From Bacteroidota bacterium (GTDB lineage Bacteria > Bacteroidota > Bacteroidia > UBA4408): 64,000 nucleotides of DNA. Shown here one piece after another: positions 42,720 through 51,781 of the stretch. The notes beneath the pieces were generated by a model. The model saw nothing but the letters and a program-made list of their open reading frames with translations. It searched no databases and had not been told where the DNA came from. Position 1 is the first letter of the stretch. Every line of letters begins with the position of its first letter. Both the position numbers and the translations under genes were made by a program. The stretch is taken from positions 620,001 to 684,000 of the forward strand of contig JADKHO010000004.1 in NCBI GenBank assembly GCA_016721765.1. The letters run 5' to 3'.

Positions 42720-42727
42720 CAAAAGTA
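42720..42727 (-). promoter_or_regulatory. -7 element of the DUF6580 gene
   Basis: TACTTTTG on the minus strand matches TAnnTTTG; transcription would begin about 14 nt before the ATG at 42700. No TTTG is found 19 bp upstream. Confidence 0.4.
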
Positions 42728-42791
42728 GAAAAAAAACACTTACTTTTAGTTCTTGAAATTGAAGTCCAATTTTGATGTAATACTTAATGAC

Positions 42792-43196
42792 ATGAAAAGA
42801 TTTTTTTCGATAGCTCTATTATTGATTTGTGTAAGTTATACCTCCCTTAAAGCCCAGGAAGTTGAACAATCAGATGGTCCTAAATACACTAATTTTTCGC
42901 CAGCAATTTTTCAAGCGAAGTATAAACCTGATGCGAAATTGATTGATTGTAGAACAGCTGCTGCGTATACAAAATCGCATTTGAAAGCTGCACAGCTCCT
43001 CCAGGCAACAGATGTAAATCTACCGAATAAACTAAAACAGTTAGAGAAGGATAAGAATATTTTTATTTATGGTACTTCTGTATCTGAAAGCCTAGCTTTA
43101 TCGGAAGTTTTAGCCAATTTGGGTTTCTTGTACATTTACAATTTGAACGGTGGTTTTGATGATTTGGTTAAATTGGGAATGCCGCTTGAAAAATAA
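42792..43196 (+). CDS. Exported rhodanese-like protein lacking the catalytic Cys
   Basis: 134 residues from the ATG at 42792, chosen because MKRFFSIALLLICVSYTSLK is a signal peptide (the in-frame ATG at 42753 would precede it by 13 residues). The body is a rhodanese fold: LIDCRTAAAYTKSHLKAAQL and YNLNGGFDDLVKLGMPLEK. The active-site loop, normally [YV]C-x2-G, reads IYGTSVSESLALS, so the sulfur-carrying Cys is absent. A non-catalytic, perhaps phosphate- or protein-binding role is likely. Location periplasmic. Confidence 0.75.
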   Translation: MKRFFSIALLLICVSYTSLKAQEVEQSDGPKYTNFSPAIFQAKYKPDAKLIDCRTAAAYTKSHLKAAQLLQATDVNLPNKLKQLEKDKNIFIYGTSVSESLALSEVLANLGFLYIYNLNGGFDDLVKLGMPLEK

Positions 43197-43201
43197 TTCG
43201 T

Positions 43202-45697
43202 TTAAAATTTAAACTGAAACATAGGTTTGGCAAGGAATTGATATCCATCATCGTGATTGTTGTAATTCAGTCGCCATAAAAAATCAATCCTAGAAAATTT
43301 GAATATGTTTTCTATTCCCATTCCAATTTCAACATAAGGCTGAGTTAAATTGGTTGTATTTTGTGGCAAAACATATTCGCTGTTTTTATTCGATTTGGAT
43401 AGGGTGCCGGCATACATCTTTACAAAAAACAACTCCCTCCATTTTAGTTTTTTTATGAGTGGTATGCGGTTAAAAAGCAAGCCTTCGAAATGATGTTCCC
43501 ACATTACGCTTAGGTATTGATCGCTTACAAACTCCAGGTAATTTAGTAAGTTAAATGCTGTTTCATCATTAAAGAGCAAAGGGTTTGCGAGCGGGGTTTC
43601 AAGAAATGTATAGGGTAAATGGCCCCAGGTTTTTCCACCTTCGATACGCAACAAGGAGTAACCTAAGCGGGTAATGCGCAATTTATCTTCGATACGCAGT
43701 TTTAGTTTGGTGCTATTGAATTCGCCCTTTAGAAAATCTTGGATTCCTTTTTCGTAGTTAAAGCTAACTACCGGGTAGTTTGGAAAGGAATTCCCTTTGG
43801 TTCCATCTCCAAATGCAGCTGAGAGATTTCGTTCCCCAAAAGCAAATCGGAACGAGAGTTTTAATCCCGCGTAAGCGAAAGAGGGCTTTTGATAGCGAAT
43901 TAAATTGCTATACTTAACTGTGTACGTTTGTTCATCCAGTGGAAACCAGGTGGATTGAAAAAAAGTTAAACGGGAGGTGAAACCAGTAATCCACTGCCTT
44001 TCCAAAAATAGTTCTTTATCGCTCACTAAACTCCGGTTCGTATACCTTCCTAAATTACTCAGAGAACTGAGTATATGATCTAAAGGAAAAATGGTAGCAC
44101 TGCGCCCGGGTTGCACCAAGTCCTTTTTAAGCATTCCTCCTACTCTCGTTTCTTTGCTGCGGAAACGAGTGAGGGTAATTTTAGATTCGGCCAAATATTT
44201 TAATTTATCATCAAAGGTTCCGTAGGCGAGATACGTTTTAAAGCTAAAGCGATTATCAAAAAGATGCTGAGCGCGTAGACCTAATTTTAGTCGTGATTTT
44301 TCGATGCTGTTGTAACTGTAGAATGAATAAAAATCGCCAATTTCCAATTTTTGAAGTGGAATCCAGCCGCTGCTTATGCTTTTCACCGAATTTTTAAGCA
44401 ATCTAAATTTGGCTTGCTTTTCGAGCGTATCGATCATGCTTACAATCGATTTTTCTTGGGTAGATAAACTGTCGTTTCGAGTTGTCTGCCAAAAACTTTC
44501 ATCGCGCATGGTGGCACTGTCTTCGAAGGTAATTCGATCAAGGTTTTTGTAAAAATTATCATCCTGTGGCAAGTTAATTTTATAGTCTTGATAAACAGAA
44601 GTTTTGCGTCCAAAAAAACCGGTCATTTCTTTTGAATTTTCTACCACCGTAAAATCGCCAATAACCTGGCTTTTATGGAGCATTGTATGAAGGCTATCCA
44701 CCTTTTCATATTGTTGACGAATCCAATAATTGCGCACAAAATTTACATTCGCAGTGATGCTAAAAGAAAGGTCGATTTGAAGTATGGCATAGGTTGAAGC
44801 ATCCACATACATTTCGCCTGTAAAGGCAATATCTTCCTTTTGTTTAGGCTTAAACTGCAGGTAATAACAGTAGGAGTTGTTTAAAAATAGACTATCGATT
44901 AGGTAAAACCGATAGGTAGCTTTATAATTATTATTGATGGGGCTTGGAAAATTTTTATCTAGAATCAAAACAAACTCCTTGTAGATATCCGGAGCCAGGT
45001 ACATGTCTTCGGCAAATTTCATAATTTTTGGACCTTTCAAACCCACGGAGCGCCTGGCTTTTACAAGTTCTCTTCGTGTAAGCGGATCTTTTCGGAAGTA
45101 AAATTCGGAGCTTGACTCCGTTAGTAAAATTGGCAAGTAATTGACACCATCAGCCGTAGTATCAGCATTATCGAAAATAAAATTAAAGGAGCGTAAGAAA
45201 ATGTTTTTCTTAATTTTTTCGGTGAAATTATTCATGTCGAATTCCACTTTATGATACACTTTGTATTGAAACGCATCGAGTTGCTCGGAATTGTTGCTGG
45301 GTTTATTGGCAATAATTTTTCGGAGGATACGAAAGGCAGGGTTCTCTCCGGGTTTAATAATTGCTTCCTTTAAATTAATCGCAGCCGGTTTAAGTTCGAT
45401 ACTCAGGTATTGATCGGATAGCGGCGAAATAGGAATTTTTTGTACTTCGTAACCAATTGCAGATATCAAAAGTGTATCGCGCTTTCGACCGCCGGTGGAT
45501 TGCAATTGAAATTTTCCTAGGCTATCGGAAGAGCATCCCATCCGGGTTCCTTGAACAAGAATATTTACAAAAGGAATTGCCTCATTAGTAAGTTCATCCA
45601 GTATTCGACCATTAATAATTATAGACTGTGCTTCTGCAGGTATACTATAGGAGCAGCAAATTAAAATCCAAAAAAAGCGGAGAAAGAGTTTAAGCAC
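43202..45697 (-). CDS. DUF5686 outer-membrane protein with CarboxypepD_reg-like domain
   Basis: An 831-residue outer-membrane protein common in Bacteroidota. Signal (FFWILICCSYSIPAEA), then a CarboxypepD_reg-like domain (residues about 25-105, IINGRILDELTNEAIPFVNI, ISAIGYEVQ), then the DUF5686 region (PGENPAFRILRKIIANKPSN, YHKVEFDMNNF) and a C-terminal barrel (alternating strands ending FLAKPMFQFKF, terminal Phe). Function unknown; a TonB-like or scaffold role has been guessed for the family. Stop overlaps little with its convergent neighbour, the rhodanese gene 5 bp away. Confidence 0.85.
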   Translation of the reverse strand: MLKLFLRFFWILICCSYSIPAEAQSIIINGRILDELTNEAIPFVNILVQGTRMGCSSDSLGKFQLQSTGGRKRDTLLISAIGYEVQKIPISPLSDQYLSIELKPAAINLKEAIIKPGENPAFRILRKIIANKPSNNSEQLDAFQYKVYHKVEFDMNNFTEKIKKNIFLRSFNFIFDNADTTADGVNYLPILLTESSSEFYFRKDPLTRRELVKARRSVGLKGPKIMKFAEDMYLAPDIYKEFVLILDKNFPSPINNNYKATYRFYLIDSLFLNNSYCYYLQFKPKQKEDIAFTGEMYVDASTYAILQIDLSFSITANVNFVRNYWIRQQYEKVDSLHTMLHKSQVIGDFTVVENSKEMTGFFGRKTSVYQDYKINLPQDDNFYKNLDRITFEDSATMRDESFWQTTRNDSLSTQEKSIVSMIDTLEKQAKFRLLKNSVKSISSGWIPLQKLEIGDFYSFYSYNSIEKSRLKLGLRAQHLFDNRFSFKTYLAYGTFDDKLKYLAESKITLTRFRSKETRVGGMLKKDLVQPGRSATIFPLDHILSSLSNLGRYTNRSLVSDKELFLERQWITGFTSRLTFFQSTWFPLDEQTYTVKYSNLIRYQKPSFAYAGLKLSFRFAFGERNLSAAFGDGTKGNSFPNYPVVSFNYEKGIQDFLKGEFNSTKLKLRIEDKLRITRLGYSLLRIEGGKTWGHLPYTFLETPLANPLLFNDETAFNLLNYLEFVSDQYLSVMWEHHFEGLLFNRIPLIKKLKWRELFFVKMYAGTLSKSNKNSEYVLPQNTTNLTQPYVEIGMGIENIFKFSRIDFLWRLNYNNHDDGYQFLAKPMFQFKF

Positions 45698-45781
45698 GGC
45701 TTAAAAATACAGAAGGGAAGTGAGTTGGTAAAGTAATCTGTATACTTGCTTGAATAAAGGCGCTAACATTGCGCGTTTCAA

Positions 45782-46735
45782 TTAAGCTTTCATCATCAAA
45801 AAATAAAAAACAAGCGTGTAACAAATTCCAAAAAACATAATACCCTTGCAGAAATTGCTGGCAAAAGCATAATTTTTAATTTCCTTGGCTCGATAAATCA
45901 AATAGCCTAAAATGGCAAATGGAAATTGGATAAACAAAAGAAAATAATAAAATGAAATTTTATCACCGGCTATCCATTGTTTGTATTGCGGATAGGCTAA
46001 TAATACCATCATTCCAAAAATGAGAAATAGCACAATAGCTTTGGCAACATTCATACCGAGTGCAATGGGAATAGTATTTCTTCCAAATTCTTTATCGCCA
46101 ATAAAATCCTCCATATCCTTAATAATTTCGCGTACGAAAGTGCTTAAAAAGGAGAATCCTGCATAAGCTAAAACAAAGTAAAAAATAAAGTTAAAATTGC
46201 TGCTATTTTGAACCAAGACATCGTGGTATTCTCGGATTAAAAGTGGAATTTCATACAAGCCAACAATAAGTGGAACTAAGGCTGCGAGCATTGCTACAAC
46301 AAGGTTTCCGAGCAGCAATTGCTTTTTAAAATCGGTACTGTAAAACCACAAAAAACCGGCACTCAGTACATGTATAAAGCCCAATTTATTGAGCCCGATT
46401 TTATGGGCTAAATAAAACCCAATTAGTATAGCTATAAAGCTAATAACAATGTGTGCTCCCATCGCCACACGGCGTTTTATACTACGCCCAACAATAACTG
46501 AATTTGGTTTGTTAACCGTATCAATTTTGGTATCAAAATAGTCGTTAATGATATAGCCTGCGGCAGCAATCATAACTGTGGAGAGGCAGAGCAGAAAAAA
46601 ATCAAAATGGCTCATTTGTAATTTCATATCGCTAAACCGAACCATAGACCCAATTAGGCAATAGCGCACGAGATATTGTACCAAGGCGATGAGCAATAGA
46701 TTGGGCAATCGAATTAATTTAAAAAAAGCTATCAT
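45782..46735 (-). CDS. UbiA-family prenyltransferase
   Basis: A 317-residue integral membrane enzyme with about 8-9 helices. The two Asp-rich polyprenyl-diphosphate sites are present: NDYFDTKID (about 66-74) and DMEDFIGDKEFGRNTIPIAL (about 205-224). The family transfers prenyl chains to aromatic or glycerol-phosphate acceptors; the closest-looking group is geranylgeranylglycerol-phosphate-type enzymes of Bacteroidota, acceptor unproven. It lies 16 bp downstream of the KdsC-like gene, with which it is often linked in this phylum. Confidence 0.85.
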   Translation of the reverse strand: MIAFFKLIRLPNLLLIALVQYLVRYCLIGSMVRFSDMKLQMSHFDFFLLCLSTVMIAAAGYIINDYFDTKIDTVNKPNSVIVGRSIKRRVAMGAHIVISFIAILIGFYLAHKIGLNKLGFIHVLSAGFLWFYSTDFKKQLLLGNLVVAMLAALVPLIVGLYEIPLLIREYHDVLVQNSSNFNFIFYFVLAYAGFSFLSTFVREIIKDMEDFIGDKEFGRNTIPIALGMNVAKAIVLFLIFGMMVLLAYPQYKQWIAGDKISFYYFLLFIQFPFAILGYLIYRAKEIKNYAFASNFCKGIMFFGICYTLVFYFLMMKA

Positions 46736-46751
46736 TTACTGTCTTTTAAAA

Positions 46752-47276
46752 TTACCAAATAAACCCTTCTGTATCAAACCATTTACCTTGTACACGCATG
46801 GTTTGCTCAATGACATCACGCACACAGCCCTCCCCCCCTCTTCGTTGAGAAATGTAATTACAGATACTTTGAATTTCGGGAGCAGCATCAGCAGGGCATA
46901 CCGCGGCACCAACTTTACACATCACTTCGTAATCGGGAATATCATCACCCATATACATAATTTGTTCAGGGCTTAGCTTATTGGTTAGAATAAGTTCGTC
47001 AAAGATTTCGAGCTTATTTTGAATTCCCAAATGAATATTGCTTATGCCCAAACCTTGCAATCGAAGGCGCACTGCTTCACTTTTTCCACCCGAAATAATA
47101 AGCACTTCATAGCCCTTTTTTACCGCCAACTGAAGCGCGTAACCATCTTTGATATTCATCTTACGCACTTGTTCTCCATTGGGCATGAGCGTAACACTAC
47201 CATCGGTAAGCACACCATCCACATCAAATATAAAAGTTGTGATTGTGTTTAATACTTGTTTAAAATTAACAGACAT
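46752..47276 (-). CDS. kdsC: KDO 8-phosphate phosphatase-like HAD protein
   Basis: A 174-residue HAD phosphatase of the KdsC/YrbI type. Motif I FDVDGVLTDGSV, motif II IISGGKSEAVRLRL and motif III/IV VMYMGDDIPDYEVMCKVG-like YMGDDIPDYEVM are intact, with the KdsC N-terminal segment and no cap. It probably dephosphorylates KDO-8-phosphate for lipopolysaccharide. In this phylum the gene commonly lies with a DUF2520 gene and UbiA; here UbiA follows, while DUF2520 is 3.7 kb away beyond the Sia-like genes. Confidence 0.85.
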   Translation of the reverse strand: MSVNFKQVLNTITTFIFDVDGVLTDGSVTLMPNGEQVRKMNIKDGYALQLAVKKGYEVLIISGGKSEAVRLRLQGLGISNIHLGIQNKLEIFDELILTNKLSPEQIMYMGDDIPDYEVMCKVGAAVCPADAAPEIQSICNYISQRRGGEGCVRDVIEQTMRVQGKWFDTEGFIW

Positions 47277-47467
47277 AAAAAATGTTCCTTAATAATACGA
47301 TTTAACTGATGAAATTTTCATCAAAAAAGTGAGCTATAAATTTATTTGGCTAAAGTAGATAATATTTTATTACCTTCGTTTTTGTTACTATTTGCGAGGG
47401 TTTCAAAAATTTGACACCTTACAAATAAGACATTAACCGGAGAAAAGAGAGGTGTACTTTTAGCATT

Positions 47468-49444
47468 ATGTCCTTTAAAAAACGATTACTTTTATTTTTT
47501 ATTGCCTTTCAACATTTTACCACCTGGGCCGGTAATTTTAAGCAAATTGACAGTTTGCAGCGTGTTATACCTCGTTCAACCGACAAAGAAAAGTTAAAAC
47601 TATATTTTCAGCTCAGTGATTTGTACCGGGATTCATCTATTACGGTTGCTTATAAATATGCGGTTAGTGGGTTTTTACTTGCTAAAAAAAACAAGGATAC
47701 ACTGGCTGAAATTAATTTTACATTAAAGCAAGTTCACTTACTTTACAAGCAAACAAAATACCAAGAGTCAATAGCGCTAGCACTTTCGGCGATTGAGCAA
47801 TCGGAGGATATAGAAGATGAGCAATTGTTAACCAAAGCTTTATTGGAGATTGGGGCTTGTTACAAGGAGATAGAGCAGTTTGACTACTCTAAAAACTATT
47901 TGAATAAAGCCCTCAACATTGCTCAAAAGAACAGAGATACGGAGAGTATTATTGAAGCCTTAAATTCATTAGGAAATACCTATTCTAAGGGTGGTATTTC
48001 TAAACGTACGGAGGCACAAAATTATTATTTACGTGCGCTGCAGTTGGCTGAGCAAATTGATAAGCCTGAGCTGATCTCAAAACTGAATAATAATCTTGCT
48101 AACACTTACATTGAAACGAGGGAGTACACTACCTCACTTACTTATTATTTTAAGTCTTTGCGAATTGCACAACAATCGCATGACGAAATAGACGAAGCCT
48201 TTTACAACAATAATATTGGAGCACTTTACCTTAAAATGGGGCATGCTGATTTGGCTGAAAAATATCAATTATTAGCCTTGCCTGTAGCCGAAAAAGGGAA
48301 CGATTACCAGTTGCTTATTAATACCTACTCGCAACTTGCATTGACTTATGAAAAACTAGACAAGTACGTAAAAGCATATAATTTTAAAACAAAATTAAAC
48401 GATTATGAAGGTCGCATCACTACAGAGAAAATTACGCGTCAATTAGCCGAAATGCAGGCTGCGTATGATTCTTTGCAGAAGCAAAAAGAGATTGTTCAAC
48501 TTCAAATGAAGAATGAAAACAATGTGGAACGTTTAGTATCTTATGAGAAAGGAATTATAACCCTTGGATTAATAATAGCTTTGGTAATACTGTTACTGTT
48601 GATTTTGGTAATCTTCTTAAGGCAGCGAAAAAAAGGGAATTTAATATTGGAAGAAAAAAACAGGGTGATTGAGAAGCAGCATTTAAAAATTACCGACAGT
48701 ATAAATTATGCCAAACGAATTCAAGATTCGATATTGCCGAAGCGCCATGATTTTTCAAAAATAGTTCCACAATCTTTTATTTTATTTCTGCCGAAAGACA
48801 TAGTAAGTGGGGATTTTTATTGGATTTCGAAAATTGATTCTAAAATTTTGATAGCCGTAGCTGATTGCACAGGGCATGGGGTTCCCGGCGCTTTTATGAG
48901 CATGATTGGAAGTACCCTATTGAATGAAATCATGCATTATCAACCGCAACTTTCACCCGCTGAAATTTTGAGTTTATTAAATGTTCGTGTAACCAAAGCA
49001 CTTCATCAAAAACAAGGAGAGTTAAGCTCACAGGACGATGGGATGGATATGGCCCTTTGTTGCATTGATTATGCGAAGAATGAGCTCATTTTTGCAGGTG
49101 CAAATCTTTCGCTAACCTTATTGGTGCGGGACGAAATTTCAGAAATTAGAGGGGATGTGTTTCCCATTGGAGGAGTATTTGCAAATAAGGAAATTCGTTA
49201 TGCAAATAAAACAGCTCCCATACAAAGCGGAATGATGCTGTATTTAAGCACCGATGGGTACAAGGATCAGTTTGGTGGCGAGAAGAAAGAAAAATTTAAA
49301 TCGATACGTTTTGAAAAACTACTCAAAGAAATTTATCGATTGCCGATGGAAGAACAGCAGGAAATATTGCACGAAAATTTTAAATCTTGGAAAGGCGATT
49401 TACAACAGTTGGATGATATTTTGATTGTTGGAATGCGGCTTTAG
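47468..49444 (+). CDS. TPR-SpoIIE phosphatase, SiaA-like
   Basis: A 658-residue membrane phosphatase. Signal peptide, then about eight TPRs in the periplasm (residues ~30-320, EIGACYKEIEQFDYSKNYLN, NNNIGALYLKMGHADLAEKY), a membrane helix (361-384, GLIIALVILLLLILVIF), a coiled-coil linker and a cytoplasmic PP2C/SpoIIE domain (~420-658). Its motifs are VSGDFYW, DCTGHGVPGAFMSM, DDGMDMALCC and LSTDGYKDQFGG. Together with the convergent SiaC and SiaB-type genes it makes a partner-switching module: the phosphatase should act on the DUF1987 protein. The signal sensed by the TPRs is unknown. The 3' ends of this gene and the SiaC-type gene meet without a gap. Confidence 0.85.
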   Translation: MSFKKRLLLFFIAFQHFTTWAGNFKQIDSLQRVIPRSTDKEKLKLYFQLSDLYRDSSITVAYKYAVSGFLLAKKNKDTLAEINFTLKQVHLLYKQTKYQESIALALSAIEQSEDIEDEQLLTKALLEIGACYKEIEQFDYSKNYLNKALNIAQKNRDTESIIEALNSLGNTYSKGGISKRTEAQNYYLRALQLAEQIDKPELISKLNNNLANTYIETREYTTSLTYYFKSLRIAQQSHDEIDEAFYNNNIGALYLKMGHADLAEKYQLLALPVAEKGNDYQLLINTYSQLALTYEKLDKYVKAYNFKTKLNDYEGRITTEKITRQLAEMQAAYDSLQKQKEIVQLQMKNENNVERLVSYEKGIITLGLIIALVILLLLILVIFLRQRKKGNLILEEKNRVIEKQHLKITDSINYAKRIQDSILPKRHDFSKIVPQSFILFLPKDIVSGDFYWISKIDSKILIAVADCTGHGVPGAFMSMIGSTLLNEIMHYQPQLSPAEILSLLNVRVTKALHQKQGELSSQDDGMDMALCCIDYAKNELIFAGANLSLTLLVRDEISEIRGDVFPIGGVFANKEIRYANKTAPIQSGMMLYLSTDGYKDQFGGEKKEKFKSIRFEKLLKEIYRLPMEEQQEILHENFKSWKGDLQQLDDILIVGMRL

Positions 49445-49819
49445 TCAGTATTCAACCAGATCAAACTTTAGTCCTGCGATAAGCTTTGAATACCGCTCTC
49501 CTGCGGCTCTCATATCTTTATCTTCGTTATGGTAATGCCATTTAATCTCGATGGTATGTTCTCGCGAAATTTCCTCCAATAAACAGAAGAGTTTGTAGAG
49601 TTGTTTAGCTGTGGTGGTATTAAAATAATCTAATTTAAAATGAAAGGTACTGAGTGCTAAGGCATCGCTTTTGTATTGCTCGAGCCAATTAAAAACCGGC
49701 GCATAAAATGCTACTGCATCTTCCGGCAATGAACGGTGATTAATTTCGAAACGTTGCTTTTGCGGGTCAAATATTATTTCGGGGCTGTCTTCCTTTGCAG
49801 CTATTTTAAGAGGTTCCAT
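49445..49819 (-). CDS. SiaC-family regulatory phosphoprotein (DUF1987)
   Basis: A 124-residue SpoIIAA/STAS-like protein of the DUF1987 (SiaC) family. The signature FHFKLDYFNTTTAKQLYKL (about 59-77) contains the phosphorylated Thr region; the Thr residues here are 68, 69 and 70, Thr68 being at the same number as the known Pseudomonas SiaC site. In the known system SiaC is phosphorylated by kinase SiaB, dephosphorylated by SiaA, and regulates a diguanylate cyclase. No GGDEF gene is in the window, so the target here is open. Starts 5 bp after the kinase stop. Confidence 0.85.
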   Translation of the reverse strand: MEPLKIAAKEDSPEIIFDPQKQRFEINHRSLPEDAVAFYAPVFNWLEQYKSDALALSTFHFKLDYFNTTTAKQLYKLFCLLEEISREHTIEIKWHYHNEDKDMRAAGERYSKLIAGLKFDLVEY

Positions 49820-49824
49820 ACTAC

Positions 49825-50970
49825 TTAATGGGTGTTATTCTGAATTTTCACTTGTACGGTAAAAAATGAAAAATCATTATCCACTTTAGAAATGTTGTAA
49901 TCCAGACTATGCTTGCTTTTTAATTTCATATCAATTAATCCTAAGCCGGCGCCTCGCTGATCTACCCGTTCTTCGGCCATAAGCAGACTATTAAATAGTG
50001 AATTTAATCCATTCACATCGGAGTTATTAACACGTTCGAGTTTTGCAACCAGGGCCTCAACTCTGGAATTAAAAATTAAGTTACCCGAAGTAAGAATGTA
50101 TTTTTCTTCGTGTCGTTCAATCATAAAAATTCCGCTGTGCGAGTCCTTTTCTTTAATATCGCTGTTAGCGTGTTTATAGATATTTTGAATGAGTTCCACA
50201 ATAATATTTATGACCCTTTTTCGAAAGATAAGCTGGCTGGAGGAATCCATATTTCCTTCGGTCATAGCCAAAACAGTTTTCATGTTTTCGTGGTTAAAAT
50301 CACCTTGAAAAACAAAATTTAAGTTTTTGGTTAGTACGATTTGGTGAAAATTTTTAGCAGCATTTAGAGCTTCCGGTTCAATATGGTCGAGTGAATTATC
50401 GCCCCCGGTTTGCAAATTAACCTTTGACTGAAAATAAAAGAATGATTTATTTTCATTGATTGGACTAAAGTCAAAAGCAAGCTTATTGCCAGATTTACGC
50501 GCCATTTCAATGAGTCCCAGCCCTGCTCCTCCTTTGCTGGAAATTTCGCCCAAGTCGAGTACTTCGCGGTAATAATTTTTTAAACTTTCGAGATCGAGGC
50601 TATTAACTTTTTTCAGTTTTTCTTCAAGGGGAGCAACTTTATCAATGTCGATAATATTTCCGGAAGTGATGTAATAGTCCTTTTTCTTACGTTGAATAAT
50701 AAACAAACTGGAATTTTCATTAACAGCATCTTCATTTGCCTCCGTATGTCGTGTAATATTTTGGAGCGATTCCACCATGATAAAGAATACTTTTTTCTTT
50801 AATGCAGATGGTTCGTTCACAATCTGCATGTTGGTTTCGGCAAGAGAAAGAATGGTTTCGTTTAACGTGTCGGAGAAGTCACCTTTATAAATATAACTAA
50901 GATTAAAATTAGAAAGGTGTTGATATAACTGATAAACGAAATCGAGATTCGGATTGTGGTGTTGCTCCAT
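49825..50970 (-). CDS. Tandem-domain SiaB-like protein kinase (DUF6272 x2)
   Basis: A 381-residue protein made of two similar halves, each a SiaB/DUF6272 kinase-like domain (known single-domain members have about 180-190 residues). Half 1 (~1-185): LSYIYKGDFSDTLNETILSL, ESLQNITRH (~67-75), GGAGLGLIEMARKSG (~146). Half 2 (~198-381): LNFVFQGDFNHENMKTVLAM, ELIQNIYKH (~258), RGAGLGLIDMKLKSK (~337). Both keep the N-box and GAGLGL ATP-lid residues, so both look competent to bind ATP. The start is an ATG directly abutting the DUF2520 gene stop (1 bp). Operon order kinase then SiaC. Confidence 0.8.
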   Translation of the reverse strand: MEQHHNPNLDFVYQLYQHLSNFNLSYIYKGDFSDTLNETILSLAETNMQIVNEPSALKKKVFFIMVESLQNITRHTEANEDAVNENSSLFIIQRKKKDYYITSGNIIDIDKVAPLEEKLKKVNSLDLESLKNYYREVLDLGEISSKGGAGLGLIEMARKSGNKLAFDFSPINENKSFFYFQSKVNLQTGGDNSLDHIEPEALNAAKNFHQIVLTKNLNFVFQGDFNHENMKTVLAMTEGNMDSSSQLIFRKRVINIIVELIQNIYKHANSDIKEKDSHSGIFMIERHEEKYILTSGNLIFNSRVEALVAKLERVNNSDVNGLNSLFNSLLMAEERVDQRGAGLGLIDMKLKSKHSLDYNISKVDNDFSFFTVQVKIQNNTH

Positions 50971-50971
50971 T

Positions 50972-51748
50972 CTATTTAGTGAAATCTGAAATACTTTGGG
51001 ACACTAATGTATAAATTTTTTTATAATCAACTGAGTCTTGCAAATACTTCTTATGAGCAGTTATTACTACTTTGTCATTTCGCACTGCAGGTCCGGTTTG
51101 CATTAGTTTAGGAGGAGCAGTTTTGACTTTGTTTGCTGTTTCCTGAATGAGTGGCAATAACACTTCAAAAGGGATATTTTCCCTAATTAATATTTCATTT
51201 GCTATGGCGTACATGTGGTTGGTGAAATTACAAGCAAACACAGCAGCCACGTGAAGCGCCTTCCTTTTTTCGGAGTTAGAAGAATATACTTTTTGAGAAA
51301 GCAGGCGAGCCGTTGATTCAATTTGTTGGTATGCTTTACGATGCGATGCTTCAATGAAAAAGGGGACTTCGTTAAAAATTATTATATTGTTTTTACTAAA
51401 GGTTTGCAGGGGGTAAAACACTCCGTAGTTTTTAAATTTTGGCTTAAAAACTGCTAATGAGGTTGTACCGGAAGTATGCACAATTAAGTTGGGTTGGAAG
51501 TTAATTTGTGCCAATACAGAAGAAAGTGCATCGTCCTTTACAGCTACTATATATATATCTGCAGTTTGAACCAGGTTTTCAATTGCAGCCGTGTAACTTG
51601 ATTTTAATTTGCGTGAAAGTGCGGCAGCATGTTTTTGATTTTGGCTATATACTTGAACAATGTTACACCCACATTTTTTTAATGCAGTGCCCAGTTGGGT
51701 GGCAACATTTCCGGAGCCTATTAAAACTATTTTTAGTTGAGCCATCAT
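50972..51748 (-). CDS. Rossmann-like DUF2520 NADP-binding protein
   Basis: A 258-residue protein. The N-terminal Rossmann fold (VLIGSGNVATQLGTALKKCG) is followed by AVKDDALSSVLAQI, VHTSGTTSLAVFK and a C-terminal DUF2520 helical domain (VAAVFACNFTNHMYAIANEI, IPFEVLLPLIQETANKV). Resembles ketopantoate-reductase-like and pyrroline-5-carboxylate-reductase folds; the substrate is unknown. It is usually joined to kdsC and ubiA in this phylum. Here the Sia-like operon begins 1 bp after its stop, so the regulators appear inserted into this gene group. Confidence 0.8.
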   Translation of the reverse strand: MMAQLKIVLIGSGNVATQLGTALKKCGCNIVQVYSQNQKHAAALSRKLKSSYTAAIENLVQTADIYIVAVKDDALSSVLAQINFQPNLIVHTSGTTSLAVFKPKFKNYGVFYPLQTFSKNNIIIFNEVPFFIEASHRKAYQQIESTARLLSQKVYSSNSEKRKALHVAAVFACNFTNHMYAIANEILIRENIPFEVLLPLIQETANKVKTAPPKLMQTGPAVRNDKVVITAHKKYLQDSVDYKKIYTLVSQSISDFTK

Positions 51749-51781
51749 CTTCCAAAAATATCTTTAACTAAAATTTCAGGT

